Assembly: GCF_046237625.1 (NCBI RefSeq)
Contig: NZ_CP143545.1
Coordinates: forward strand, 310,001-374,000
Length of the DNA: 64,000 nt
From: Paraperibacillus esterisolvens
Lineage (GTDB): Bacteria > Bacillota > Bacilli > Bacillales > DSM-1321
Reading direction: 5' to 3'
The notes below the pieces were generated by a model that ran no database searches, was not told the DNA's origin, and saw only the letters and a program-made list of their open reading frames with translations. The translations under genes and the position numbers were made by a program. Every line of letters begins with the position of its first letter. The first letter of the stretch is position 1. This document shows positions 7,700 through 16,031 of this stretch, piece after piece.

Positions 7700-8863
7700 A
7701 TGATGTTCAAACAGCCTTTGCCCATGCTCGCCGGGGGGATCCTGGCGCTTGCTTTGGCCATGGGGATTGGGAGATTTGCCTATACGCCCATCCTCCCGCT
7801 GATGCAAAAGGAGCTTTCTTTTTCCGATGGGGCTGCTGGATTATTGGCTGCCAGTAATTATGGAGGATACTTTTTAGGAGCTATTCTTGCGGGCAGGCTT
7901 CCTGTTGAGGGGAGGCGCACTGCCTATCTCAGGGTCAGCCTGCTTGCAGGCATCGCAGCAACAGCCGGTATGGCCATTTTTGCGGCACCCTTCAGCTGGC
8001 ATGTTCTGAGGTTTCTATCAGGTATGGCCAGTGCATTTGCTTTTGTGCTGGCTTCAAGCCTTGTGCTTGATGAACTCGCCGTGCGGGGCAGGACCAGCTG
8101 GTCAGGTATTCTATATGGGGGAGTCGGGATAGGGATGGTCCTGTCAAGCGTCGCTATACCAAGCCTTGATCAAGTATATGACTGGCGGGGGATTTGGATG
8201 GGGCTCGCTGCAGTCAGTTTAGTTCTGTGGGTATTCATCTGGCTGTGGATCAAGGAAGCTCCCCCGCGTCAGGCGGCTGGAGAAAAAGCTGTAAAGAAGC
8301 GGCCGCTTCCACCGGTTAAATGGCTGCCCTGGCTGACAGCGGCTTACGGACTGGAAGGCCTCGGCTATATCGTAACAGGAACCTTTATCGTTGCGATTGC
8401 AGATCAGGAAGCATCCCGCAGCATTCCGGCTGCCTATGTCTGGCTCGCCGCAGGGCTGGCTGCCATTCCGTCCTGCATTTTCTGGTCAGCCTTTGCCCGC
8501 AGGTTCGGATATGTCAAAACGCTGATTTCTGCGATGTTACTCCAGGCGCTTGGCATCATCATGCCTGTGTGGTGGCACGGCAGTCCCGGAATATGGATCA
8601 GCAGCACTCTGTTCGGCGCGACGTTTATGGGGATTACCACTCTCGCGGCTACCCTGGCCCGTGAAATCCAGCCCCGGGACAGCAGCCGGATACTCGGGAA
8701 GCTGACAGCTTATTATGCGGCTGGCCAGATGGCTGGCCCGCTTGCTGCCGGAGTTATGGCGGCCCGCACGCACAACTTTGATGCGGCGCTTGCCGGAGCA
8801 TCTGGAATCGTCTTCCTGGGTGCCCTGCTGCTGGTGAAGGGAATAGGCTGCGAAACACAATGA
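7700..8863 (+). CDS. YbfB/YjiJ family MFS transporter
   Basis: This is a 387-residue polytopic membrane protein of the YbfB/YjiJ branch of the major facilitator superfamily. Its opening, GGILALALAMGIGRFAYTPI, is characteristic of the branch, and the helices continue through a central loop (EAPPRQAAGEKAVKKRPLPP) into a second half. The ATG at 7700 follows a GGGGAGGAG site. It is followed after 20 bp by a tautomerase gene and the two are likely co-transcribed. Substrates of this branch are mostly unknown, so none is assigned. Confidence 0.87.
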   Translation: MMFKQPLPMLAGGILALALAMGIGRFAYTPILPLMQKELSFSDGAAGLLAASNYGGYFLGAILAGRLPVEGRRTAYLRVSLLAGIAATAGMAIFAAPFSWHVLRFLSGMASAFAFVLASSLVLDELAVRGRTSWSGILYGGVGIGMVLSSVAIPSLDQVYDWRGIWMGLAAVSLVLWVFIWLWIKEAPPRQAAGEKAVKKRPLPPVKWLPWLTAAYGLEGLGYIVTGTFIVAIADQEASRSIPAAYVWLAAGLAAIPSCIFWSAFARRFGYVKTLISAMLLQALGIIMPVWWHGSPGIWISSTLFGATFMGITTLAATLAREIQPRDSSRILGKLTAYYAAGQMAGPLAAGVMAARTHNFDAALAGASGIVFLGALLLVKGIGCETQ

Positions 8864-8883
8864 TGATGAAAGGGGGGAAGAGA

Positions 8884-9087
8884 ATGCCGTACGTCAATAT
8901 TAAGATTACGAATGAAAATGTGACTTCCGAGAAGAAAGCACAACTGATCCAGGGAGTAACACAGCTGCTGCAGGATGTGCTTGATAAAGATCCTGAAACG
9001 ACCGTTGTCATTATAGATGAGGTGCATACGGATAATTGGGGGATTGGCGGGGAACCGGTCACTCAGCGCCGGAAGAACGGAAAATGA
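8884..9087 (+). CDS. 4-oxalocrotonate tautomerase family enzyme
   Basis: This small enzyme (67 codons) catalyses keto-enol isomerisation of 2-oxo acids through its N-terminal proline. The ATG at 8884 is chosen over upstream in-frame ATGs because it places Pro directly after Met (MPYVNIKITNE), as the family requires, and a GGGGGG-type site lies just upstream. The rest (QLLQDVLDKDPETTVVIIDEV, then NWGIGGE) matches the 4-OT beta-alpha-beta fold at the expected length. Its position after an MFS gene and near aromatic catabolism genes is suggestive, but its own substrate is unknown. Confidence 0.88.
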   Translation: MPYVNIKITNENVTSEKKAQLIQGVTQLLQDVLDKDPETTVVIIDEVHTDNWGIGGEPVTQRRKNGK

Positions 9088-9104
9088 TTGATTCTTAGAT
9101 TTAT

Positions 9105-9135
9105 GCCTTCGTCCTAGGATGAAGGCTTATTTTTA
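9105..9135 (+). terminator. Intrinsic terminator after the tautomerase gene
   Basis: GCCTTC (9105-9110) and GAAGGC (9121-9126) pair around an inner TCCTAGGA self-complementary stretch, then TTATTTTTA. Confidence 0.75.
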
Positions 9136-9279
9136 TGCATTCGGCGGAAAAAAGAGATAGAACAGGATTTAAGGTATCTCCCGAAAAGGCCTTTTTCCTA
9201 TTTATCCCTCCATGTCCCCAGGCATGGCGGCAGCGGCCGGCATATCCATAAATATTCGGGAATTCTTAGGAGGGAGCTT

Positions 9280-9744
9280 ATGTCTGGATTTCATCCGGAA
9301 AAATTGACGGTACGGCTGATCGAACCGGCGGGGCCTTTATGGCCGATGCTTGGGAGGAAATATACGCTTACCCATTCCGATGTGACGGGGCAGCTTTTTT
9401 TGGATATTGGACTGGTCTATAACTATAAGGCTATTAATCCGGGCCTGCGGGATGAAGTTTTGGCTGCCTGGAAGGGAGGGAGTGATGGAAATCTATATCT
9501 ATGGGGCAGTGCGTATGTGGACGCCGGAGAATTCAAAAAGGAGATTTCAAGCTTCCGTTATAGCATTTTTAAGAAAGAGATGAAGACAGCCTTAGAGGGA
9601 ATAATTTATGGAGATGCAGGTCTGTATCAACGCTATCCAGAGCTCCTATCAGCTCCGATTTATATCCGCTATCAATCTGTGTTCCCTGAATATCAAGGGA
9701 TTTTCTATTACGGGACTCCTCAGGATTATTTAAATGCCTCCTGA
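9280..9744 (+). CDS. Staygreen (SGR) family protein
   Basis: This 154-residue protein resembles the staygreen family, known in plants as magnesium dechelatase of chlorophyll a. Landmarks as I recall them from plant SGR proteins are all present in order: GRKYTLTHSDVTGQLFLDIG (about residues 26-45), LRDEVLAAWKG, SFRYSIFKKEMKTALEG and YGDAGLYQRYPELLSAPIYI. The plant N-terminal transit region and the C-terminal cysteine-rich tail are absent. A strong AGGAGGGAG site precedes the ATG. It is a single gene just upstream of the phenylacetate operon. Nothing else here points to photosynthesis, so its substrate is unknown. Confidence 0.8.
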   Translation: MSGFHPEKLTVRLIEPAGPLWPMLGRKYTLTHSDVTGQLFLDIGLVYNYKAINPGLRDEVLAAWKGGSDGNLYLWGSAYVDAGEFKKEISSFRYSIFKKEMKTALEGIIYGDAGLYQRYPELLSAPIYIRYQSVFPEYQGIFYYGTPQDYLNAS

Positions 9745-9796
9745 GATCAGGGGCAGTGGAATACTGGAAATGTTTATTGTAATTTTCTGAAAACAA

Positions 9797-9825
9797 TTGA
9801 CATCGAGGAAAATACAAGGTATCTT
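9797..9825 (+). promoter_or_regulatory. Sigma-A promoter of the paaK operon
   Basis: TTGACA (9797-9802), a 17-bp spacer and TATCTT (9820-9825) lie about 80 bp before paaK. The candidate operator at 9856-9869 sits just downstream. Confidence 0.55.
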
Positions 9826-9855
9826 TGGATTAAAATATAACATTAAATTTATATT

Positions 9856-9869
9856 GCGTATATATAACG
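9856..9869. promoter_or_regulatory. Candidate island operator, site 1 (before paaK)
   Basis: GCGTATATATAACG matches GCGTTAAAATAACG at 21423 in 11 of 14 positions and is similar to the site at 27961. The CGT...AACG ends are nearly palindromic. PaaX is the only island regulator visible and is the first candidate to bind it. Confidence 0.5.
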
Positions 9870-9903
9870 TGATATAAATTATCCGTAAAGTGAGGGAGAT
9901 GTT

Positions 9904-11262
9904 TTGATTCTTCATAGCTTTGAAACGGAAGACAGGCAGTTTATTGAAGAAATGCAGCTTGAACGACTTAAGCACACACTGGATAGGGCATATCGACAGG
10001 TTCCTTTTTACCGCCAAAAGCTGGGTGAGGATTTCACACAGCTTAACTTCCTGGAAGAATTGAAAGCGCTTCCTTTTACAGTTAAATCCGATTTAAGGGA
10101 TGCTTATCCGTTCGGAATGCTGGCGGTACCGCGCAAAGACCTGGCCAGGATTCATGCTTCCTCCGGTACAAGCGGAAAACCGACTGTGGCCGGATATACA
10201 AAAAGGGATATTGAGATGTGGGGGCAGCTCGCAGCCCGTTCGATAGCCCTGGCCGGCGGTGAACCCGGAATGGTGCTGCATAACGCATATGGCTATGGGC
10301 TGTTCACCGGCGGACTCGGCCTGCATTACGGAAGCGAAGCACTCGGCATGGTAACCGTTCCTATATCAGGGGGCAACACGGCGAGACAGATTATGCTTAT
10401 TGAAGACTTCAGTCCGGATGTAATCTGTGCGACTCCTTCTTACGCGCTGAATATCGCGGAAAGCATGGAGGAAATGGGAAAGGACCCGCGCGGCACCTCA
10501 CTTAAATATGGGATATTCGGTGCAGAGCCGTGGTCCGGGGAAATGAGGAGAACTCTGGAGGAAAAGCTAGGCATCAAAGCCTGTGACATCTACGGCCTCA
10601 GCGAAGTGATCGGGCCTGGTGTAGGCTGTGAATGCCATGAGGCACAGGATGGCCTGCACATCGCGGAAGACCATTTCCTGCTTGAGATTATCGATCCAGC
10701 CACGCTGCTTCCCCTGGCTGACGGGAAGGAGGGAGAGCTAGTGTTTACAAGCCTGACGAAGGAAGCATTTCCGATCATCCGCTACCGGACCGGGGACATT
10801 GGAACCATAACAAGGGAGCGGTGCCTCTGCGGCCGGACCACAGCGAGGATGTCGAGGGTAAAAGGAAGGCTTGATGATATGCTGATCATCAATGGCGTGA
10901 ATGTATTTCCTTCACAGATTGAGCACTGTCTCCTCGGGATTGAGGAGCTTTCTCCCCATTACCAGATCAGAATCATGCAGAGGGGCCCGTTAAAGATGCT
11001 CGAGCTCCAGGTGGAAATGAGTGAGTCTTTCTTTGCGGAAGCAGGCAGGAATGCTCGGTCGGAAGCCGTCCGATTCCTGGAGGAGCGCATTGCGGCAGTC
11101 CTGAAAAGTCATTGCCTCATTTCCATGGAGGTGAAGATCCACACGCCCAAGACAATTCCGAGATCAGAAGGAAAGGCTGTAAGACTGATTAAAGGGGACC
11201 TCAGCGGGACGGGCGTTTATGAAGAGATTGAAGAACAGGAGGAGGTTAAAGACGCATGGTGA
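9904..11262 (+). CDS. paaK: Phenylacetate-CoA ligase
   Basis: This enzyme activates phenylacetate to phenylacetyl-CoA with ATP, the entry step of the aerobic phenylacetate pathway. The 452 residues start LERLKHTLDRAYRQVPFYRQ, typical of PaaK, followed by the AMP-binding signature SSGTSGKPT near residue 86 and the later RYRTGDIG and GVNVFPSQIE motifs of the C-terminal lid. The TTG at 9904 is chosen because it follows GTGAGGGAG and fits the family N-terminus. The gene overlaps paaA by 7 bp and leads a long paa operon. Confidence 0.95.
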   Translation: MILHSFETEDRQFIEEMQLERLKHTLDRAYRQVPFYRQKLGEDFTQLNFLEELKALPFTVKSDLRDAYPFGMLAVPRKDLARIHASSGTSGKPTVAGYTKRDIEMWGQLAARSIALAGGEPGMVLHNAYGYGLFTGGLGLHYGSEALGMVTVPISGGNTARQIMLIEDFSPDVICATPSYALNIAESMEEMGKDPRGTSLKYGIFGAEPWSGEMRRTLEEKLGIKACDIYGLSEVIGPGVGCECHEAQDGLHIAEDHFLLEIIDPATLLPLADGKEGELVFTSLTKEAFPIIRYRTGDIGTITRERCLCGRTTARMSRVKGRLDDMLIINGVNVFPSQIEHCLLGIEELSPHYQIRIMQRGPLKMLELQVEMSESFFAEAGRNARSEAVRFLEERIAAVLKSHCLISMEVKIHTPKTIPRSEGKAVRLIKGDLSGTGVYEEIEEQEEVKDAW

Positions 11263-12215
11263 GTTCTTTTTTCAGTGATGTGATGTCAGAGGAAGAAAAA
11301 TGTGCCCTTTTTATGGAGCGGATCGAAGCGGGCGAAAAGATCGAAGCAGATGACTGGATGCCTGATGACTACCGCCTGACGCTCATCAAGCTGATTTCCA
11401 TGCACGGAATCAGTGAGATCATGGGGGCGCTCCCTGAAAAAGAGTGGGTGCCAAAGGCACCCACCCTCTCGAGGAAGCTCGGCATCATGGCAAAGGTCCA
11501 GGATGAAATGGGCCATGGGCAGCTGCTGCTCCGGGTAACGGAGGATCTGATGAAGCCGCTCGGGAAAACGAGGGAGGATATCATCGACAGCCTGCTTTCC
11601 GGAGAGCTGAAGTTCCATAACGTTTTTCATATGGAGGCGCGGACATGGGGAGATGCCGGTCTCATCGGCTGGCTTGTGGACGGTGCAGCCATCATCACAC
11701 AGACCAATATGCTGAACGCTTCCTATGGTCCATATACCAGGGCCCTGAAAAGGATCTGTGCCGAGGAGGTTTTCCACGCCCAGCACGGGGAGGCAATAAT
11801 TATGGCGCTCGCGGAAGGCACTCCGGAACAAAGATCCATGATCCAGGATTCCATAGACCGCTGGTGGGATTCCCTGCTGATGTTCTTCGGGCCGGGAGAT
11901 GCATCGACGACTGGGACATCCAAGCAGGACATCACTATTAAATACAGAATCAGGACCAAGACGAATGAGGAGCTGCGGCAGGATTTTTTCACAAAATATA
12001 TCCCGAGGGTCCTCTCGCTCGGATTGAAGCTTCCCGATGAGACGATGCATTATGATGCATCGGAAGGAAAGTGGAAGTACAGACAGCCTGACTGGGAAGT
12101 GTTCAAGCAGATCATCCGAAATAAAGGGCCGAAATCGAGGGATCGGCTGCGGCTCCGGGAAATATCCTATCACTCTAACAAATGGGTCATCGAGGCGCTG
12201 GGCAGAAAAGCTTGA
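11256..12215 (+). CDS. paaA: Phenylacetyl-CoA 1,2-epoxidase subunit PaaA (catalytic)
   Basis: This is the di-iron oxygenase subunit that epoxidises the ring of phenylacetyl-CoA. In the 319 residues, carboxylate and histidine ligand motifs of the ferritin-like fold are visible: KVQDEMGHGQ, then EARTWGDAGLIGW, then AEEVFHAQHGE. The ATG follows AGGAGGTTAAAGACGC inside the end of paaK, so translation is coupled. It works with PaaB and PaaC; the electron-delivering PaaE is not seen nearby. Confidence 0.96.
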   Translation: MVSSFFSDVMSEEEKCALFMERIEAGEKIEADDWMPDDYRLTLIKLISMHGISEIMGALPEKEWVPKAPTLSRKLGIMAKVQDEMGHGQLLLRVTEDLMKPLGKTREDIIDSLLSGELKFHNVFHMEARTWGDAGLIGWLVDGAAIITQTNMLNASYGPYTRALKRICAEEVFHAQHGEAIIMALAEGTPEQRSMIQDSIDRWWDSLLMFFGPGDASTTGTSKQDITIKYRIRTKTNEELRQDFFTKYIPRVLSLGLKLPDETMHYDASEGKWKYRQPDWEVFKQIIRNKGPKSRDRLRLREISYHSNKWVIEALGRKA

Positions 12216-12249
12216 GCGAGCCCTAGCCGTGCCAAAAGGAGGAGAGAAA

Positions 12250-12597
12250 GTGCCGGGCAACAGTTTTTACAGCGAGTTCGAGGTGTTCAGCAAGCGCAGT
12301 GACACCTCCCCGCTTCAATACCAATTTTCACTGCTTGCGCCTAACCATGAGCTTGCCCTGGTGATGGCTCAGGAAAACTTCATGAGAAGGGAGCCTGCAT
12401 CTGATATCTGGGTCGTAAAAAGGGAGGATATCCGCAAGATGACCCTGCAGGAACGCCAGGCCCTCCAGAGGCTTGATAACAAAGATTACCGCAATACAAA
12501 AGGGTATGGATACCTGAAAAAGAAGTGGCGTGCCTATGAGCAGGGCATGCTGGATGAAAAGGAAATCCTGTCGTGGGGAGGAGAGCCTGAAAAATGA
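12250..12597 (+). CDS. paaB: Phenylacetyl-CoA epoxidase subunit PaaB
   Basis: This is the small subunit of the PaaABC epoxidase, thought to bridge the catalytic subunits. The frame is open far into paaA, but the real start is the GTG at 12250. It follows AAAGGAGGAGAG and gives MPGNSFYSEFEVF, matching PaaB proteins that begin just before the FEVF motif. The 115 residues include HELALVMAQENFMRRE and a C-terminal RAYEQGM stretch. Its stop overlaps the paaC start by 4 bp. Confidence 0.93.
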   Translation: MPGNSFYSEFEVFSKRSDTSPLQYQFSLLAPNHELALVMAQENFMRREPASDIWVVKREDIRKMTLQERQALQRLDNKDYRNTKGYGYLKKKWRAYEQGMLDEKEILSWGGEPEK

Positions 12598-13412
12598 GGA
12601 TGATGCGTGAAGATGCTATAAAGGATGGGGATTTCCTGAGGGCTGTCACCGAGCTTCTCCTCCAGCTGGCGGATGATGATTTCATCCATGCATACCGCGG
12701 CTCTGAATGGCTGGGCCTTGCCCCTCATATCGAGGAGGATGTGGCGTTTTCTTCCATAAGCCAGGATACGATGGGGCATGCAGCGATGTTTTATCAGCTG
12801 CTTGAGGAACTCGGCTGCGGGGATGCCAATGATCTGGCACACGGCCGCCCTGCTTCTGAGCGCAGGAATGCGGTGCTCCTCGAGCTTGTGAACGGCCCGG
12901 GAACTTATCTGGAAGAGCCGCAGTATGACTGGGCCTTCACAGTGGTAAGATGCTATTTTTATACATGCGCAAAAAAAGTGAAGATGGAAGTCCTGAAAAA
13001 TTCGTCTTACACTCCGCTTGCAGAGGCAGCCGTCAAGGTGAATATCGAGCTCTATTACCATCTTCTGCACTGGAAAACATGGTTCACACAGCTTGTAGCT
13101 GCCGGCGGTGAGGCCGGATTGAGGATGGAAGCGGCCATGATGCGGGTGTATGAGGAGCTGGGCGGGATTTTTATGCTCGGTGACAAGGAGCCGGATATGA
13201 TCAGGCTGAAGCTGATTGATCCGGGAAAGGAGCTGCAGTCGCGCTGGCTTCAGGGAATTCTTCCGGTATATGAGACCCTTGGGCTCGTGATGCCGGAGTC
13301 GTTTGGCACAAGAAGCGGAAACGGCCGTGATGGGATACATACAGCCGACCTGGATGCGGCGCTCGAAACTCTGTCGGAGGTATACCGTCTGGATAAGGCG
13401 GCGAGCTGGTGA
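12594..13412 (+). CDS. paaC: Phenylacetyl-CoA epoxidase structural subunit PaaC
   Basis: This 272-residue ferritin-like protein is the non-catalytic partner of PaaA. Helical segments such as LTELLLQLADDDFIHAYRGSEW-like text near the N-terminus, QDTMGHAAMFYQLLEELG and NIELYYHLLHWKTWFTQL match PaaC. It starts with an ATG that overlaps the paaB stop, behind GGGGAGGAG. Gene order A-B-C is conserved. Confidence 0.94.
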   Translation: MRMMREDAIKDGDFLRAVTELLLQLADDDFIHAYRGSEWLGLAPHIEEDVAFSSISQDTMGHAAMFYQLLEELGCGDANDLAHGRPASERRNAVLLELVNGPGTYLEEPQYDWAFTVVRCYFYTCAKKVKMEVLKNSSYTPLAEAAVKVNIELYYHLLHWKTWFTQLVAAGGEAGLRMEAAMMRVYEELGGIFMLGDKEPDMIRLKLIDPGKELQSRWLQGILPVYETLGLVMPESFGTRSGNGRDGIHTADLDAALETLSEVYRLDKAASW

Positions 13413-13424
13413 GGGGGGATATGC

Positions 13425-13913
13425 ATGGTATCAAAGGATGAAGTGATAGCAGCTCTGAATTCGGTCAAGGACCCCGAGATTGATACGATTTCCATCATTG
13501 AATTGGGAATGGCGGAGGAAGTGGTAATCTCGCCGGAAGGATTTGTTACTGTTAAGCTGCTGCCTACCTTCATGGGATGCCCTGCCCTTGAGATTATAAA
13601 GAAGAATGTAAGACTTGCAGTCGGCTGCCTGCCGGGAGTCCTGGGGGTGGAAGCAGTCTTCGCCTTTCATCCGCCATGGACATCCGACCGGGTAACCGAC
13701 ACGGGCAGGCAGAGACTGAAGGAATTTGGCATCGCCCCGCCGCCCCGCCTGATAAGCGAATCCGGAGAATGGCAGGCTGACTGCCCCTACTGCGGCTCCA
13801 CCTATACCACAATGGAAAATCTATTCGGCCCCACCGCGTGCCGGAGCATCCTCTACTGCAGGGGATGCAAAAATCCATTCGAGGCGATGAAGCCAGTATC
13901 CACACTTATGTAA
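13425..13913 (+). CDS. paaD: Phenylacetate degradation protein PaaD (Fe-S assembly type)
   Basis: PaaD is a DUF59/MIP18-type protein with a C-terminal zinc ribbon, linked to maturation of the epoxidase system. The N-terminal half (LNSVKDPEIDTISIIELGM) is a DUF59 domain; PTFMGCPAL carries the conserved cysteine. Two CxxC pairs (CPYC and CRGC) near residues 121 and 149 form the ribbon. The 162 residues start with an ATG after GGGGGG. It closes the paaABCD block; no paaE follows. Confidence 0.93.
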   Translation: MVSKDEVIAALNSVKDPEIDTISIIELGMAEEVVISPEGFVTVKLLPTFMGCPALEIIKKNVRLAVGCLPGVLGVEAVFAFHPPWTSDRVTDTGRQRLKEFGIAPPPRLISESGEWQADCPYCGSTYTTMENLFGPTACRSILYCRGCKNPFEAMKPVSTLM

Positions 13914-13969
13914 CACTAATCTAAAGATTCTGTTTTCTGATGTTTAATTTGTGAGGAGAATACATGGTT

Positions 13970-14014
13970 AAGCGAGTGCCTGGAACGGAAGTCAACCTTC
14001 GTATTCGATAGCCA
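13970..14014. repeat. Dispersed Bacillus-type intergenic repeat, copy 2
   Basis: AGCGAGTGCCTGGAACGGAA followed by GTCAACCTTCGTATTCGATAG aligns with AGCGAGTGCCTGAAGCGGAA followed by CTTGTTCAATAG at 47299. It lies between paaD and the EthD-like gene and happens to contain a 15-codon reading frame, which is probably accidental. Confidence 0.6.
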
Positions 14015-14047
14015 AAACAGACTTTTAAATAAGAGGAGAGATTTCAT

Positions 14048-14365
14048 ATGGTAAAACTGATAGCCCTATACAAGCATCCTGAAAACAAAGAAGCCTTTGA
14101 TAAGCACTATTTTGAGACACATGCGCCGCTGACGGCGAAGATTCCTGGTCTCCGGAAAATGGAGGTTACTAGGATCACGGGAAGTCCAATGGGCGGAGAA
14201 GGCAAGTATTACCTGATGTGTGAGATGTATTATGACAGTCATGAGGCGCTGAAGGCCGGCATGAAGTCTGATGAAGGCCGGGCATCCGGCAAGGATGTTA
14301 TGAGCTTTGCGGGAGATTTGATCACAATGATGATCGGTGAGGAACTGGATGAGCAGAAGCTTTGA
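14048..14365 (+). CDS. EthD family small protein
   Basis: This 105-residue protein has the dimeric alpha/beta-barrel signature of the EthD family: LIALYKHPENKEAFDKHYFE, then THAPLTAKIPGLRKMEV and YYLMCEMYYDSHEALKAGM. EthD-like proteins accompany several degradation pathways, where their biochemical role is often unclear. It lies inside the paa cluster between paaD and an enoyl-CoA hydratase and overlaps the latter by 17 bp, so it is translated with it. A GAGGAGAG site precedes the ATG. A link to phenylacetate breakdown is inferred from position. Confidence 0.85.
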   Translation: MVKLIALYKHPENKEAFDKHYFETHAPLTAKIPGLRKMEVTRITGSPMGGEGKYYLMCEMYYDSHEALKAGMKSDEGRASGKDVMSFAGDLITMMIGEELDEQKL

Positions 14366-15128
14366 ATATATTGAAACGTCGCTGATTGGGGAGGTCGGCT
14401 TCATCGAACTCAACCGCCCGGAGGTGCTGAATGCCCTGAACCGGCAGATGATTGCAGAGATTCTGGCAGCGATGGAAGCATGGGACCGGGATCCTGCTGT
14501 GAAAGCCATCGTCCTAGCGGGCAGGGGCCGGGCATTTGCAGCAGGAGCAGATATTGATGAAATGATGGAAGCAGATCCGGTGATGCTTGAGACCATGAAT
14601 CAATTTACGGACTGGGACCGTCTGGCCCTCGTGAAGAAACCGGTGATCGGCGCCGTCCACGGCTTTGCGCTCGGCGGGGCCTTTGAGCTCGCCCTCTGCT
14701 GTGACATCCTATTTGCTTCAGAAAACGCCGAGTTCGGCTTTCCGGAAGTGAAGCTCGGAATCATGCCGGGTGCAGGCGGGACGCAGCGGCTGACCAAGCT
14801 TGCCGGCAAAACCAAGGCTATGGAATGGCTGATGACCGAGAGCCGGATATCAGCCCGGGAAGCTCTGCACTTCGGGATCATCAATTCTGTCTTTTCTGAG
14901 GAAGTGCTCCTTGAAGAAACCTTTCGCTTTGCGGAGAACCTGGCAGCACAGGCGCCGCTTTCTATCAGGCTGATTAAGGAGGCTGTCCTGAAAGCGGTGG
15001 ATTATTCTCTGTATGAAGGGATGCAGTATGAACGGAAGAACTTTTATCTTTTATTTTCATCCGAGGACCAGAAAGAAGGCATGAGCGCTTTTAAAGAAAA
15101 ACGCCCGCCTCAGTTCAAAGGAAAATAG
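14349..15128 (+). CDS. paaF: Enoyl-CoA hydratase/isomerase (PaaF-like)
   Basis: This crotonase-fold enzyme of 259 residues probably hydrates 2,3-dehydroadipyl-CoA in the lower phenylacetate pathway. Oxyanion-hole and active-site motifs are visible in AGRGRAFAAGADIDEM, HGFALGGAFELALCCD and FGFPEVKLGIMPGAGGTQRL, the last carrying the catalytic glutamates typical of true hydratases. The ATG at 14349 is preferred to the GTG at 14337 because GGTGAGGA lies 8 bases upstream. It overlaps the EthD-like gene and is followed after 13 bp by paaG. Confidence 0.88.
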   Translation: MSRSFEYIETSLIGEVGFIELNRPEVLNALNRQMIAEILAAMEAWDRDPAVKAIVLAGRGRAFAAGADIDEMMEADPVMLETMNQFTDWDRLALVKKPVIGAVHGFALGGAFELALCCDILFASENAEFGFPEVKLGIMPGAGGTQRLTKLAGKTKAMEWLMTESRISAREALHFGIINSVFSEEVLLEETFRFAENLAAQAPLSIRLIKEAVLKAVDYSLYEGMQYERKNFYLLFSSEDQKEGMSAFKEKRPPQFKGK

Positions 15129-15141
15129 GAGGTTACATAAC

Positions 15142-15915
15142 GTGTATGAGACTGTTCTATATGAAGTGAAAAATCATGTGGCTTATATCACCATGAACCG
15201 GCCCGACAGGCTGAATGCTTTTAATGCAGAGCTCAATGGGGAGCTTCAGGCTGCTTTTAAACAGGCTTCCCGCGCCAGTGATGTGAGGGCACTCGTCATT
15301 ACCGGCGCCGGCCGGGCATTTTGTGCCGGGCAGGATCTTGAAGGGGTTTCCCATGAGATGGATCACGGCGAAGTGCTTAGGACGCGGTATAATCCGATGC
15401 TGCTTGAACTTGACCGCTGTGAAAAGCCGGTGATTGCAGCGGTGAACGGTGCGGCAGCGGGAGCGGGCATGAGCCTGGCCCTTGCCTGTGATTTCCGAAT
15501 TGCCTCAGAAAAGGCGAGCTTCCTGGAGGCATTCATTCATGTCGGACTGATTCCGGATGCCGGCAACCTCTATTATCTGCCCCGGATTATCGGCCATGCG
15601 AAGGCCATGGAACTCGCTGTGCTGGGTGAAAAGGTTACAGCCGCAAAAGCGCTGGAACTGGGGCTCGTATCGGCCGTCTATCCCCATGAGTCCTGGGAGG
15701 CGGAGAGTAAGGCCTTCGCAGAGCGTCTGGCCTCCCTGCCCACAAAGGCGATCGGGCTGATTAAAAGGAACTTGAAAGCGAGCTGGCATACTCCTCTTGA
15801 ACAATTTCTTGAGCGGGACGCACAGGGACAGAGGATTGCAGGAAAGACCGCTGATCATCTGGAGGGTGTTCAGGCTTTCCTGGAGAAGAGGAAAGCCGTT
15901 TTCAGAGGGGAATGA
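15142..15915 (+). CDS. paaG: 2-(1,2-epoxyphenyl)acetyl-CoA isomerase-like enoyl-CoA isomerase
   Basis: This crotonase-fold enzyme of 257 residues likely converts the ring epoxide to the oxepin form, the PaaG step. It has TGAGRAFCAGQDLEGV and AAVNGAAAGAGMSLALACD, with IHVGLIPDAGNLYYLP where hydratases carry a second glutamate. Asp in PDAGN is the isomerase-type residue, which separates it from the neighbouring hydratase. It starts with a GTG after AGGAGGTTACATAAC. Assignment between PaaG and PaaB-type isomerases rests on these residues and on context. Confidence 0.88.
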   Translation: MYETVLYEVKNHVAYITMNRPDRLNAFNAELNGELQAAFKQASRASDVRALVITGAGRAFCAGQDLEGVSHEMDHGEVLRTRYNPMLLELDRCEKPVIAAVNGAAAGAGMSLALACDFRIASEKASFLEAFIHVGLIPDAGNLYYLPRIIGHAKAMELAVLGEKVTAAKALELGLVSAVYPHESWEAESKAFAERLASLPTKAIGLIKRNLKASWHTPLEQFLERDAQGQRIAGKTADHLEGVQAFLEKRKAVFRGE

Positions 15916-16031
15916 TTCCGAATGAGCTGGCGATTGTGAAGAGAGTAAGGAATAAAGCTGTAAGACGATGGCTGTCAACCGGGCCCCTATTGAGGGGCTG
16001 ACTGTCATATGTATGAAGGGAGTTCACCGTG

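Noticed and set aside
11286..12260. Antisense frame of 324 codons opposite paaA
   Set aside because: paaA is certain and the antisense frame is a by-product of codon use; its composition is not protein-like.
13964..14011. 15-codon frame with a ribosome-binding site before the EthD gene
   Set aside because: It falls within a copy of the dispersed repeat and other copies do not keep it open.
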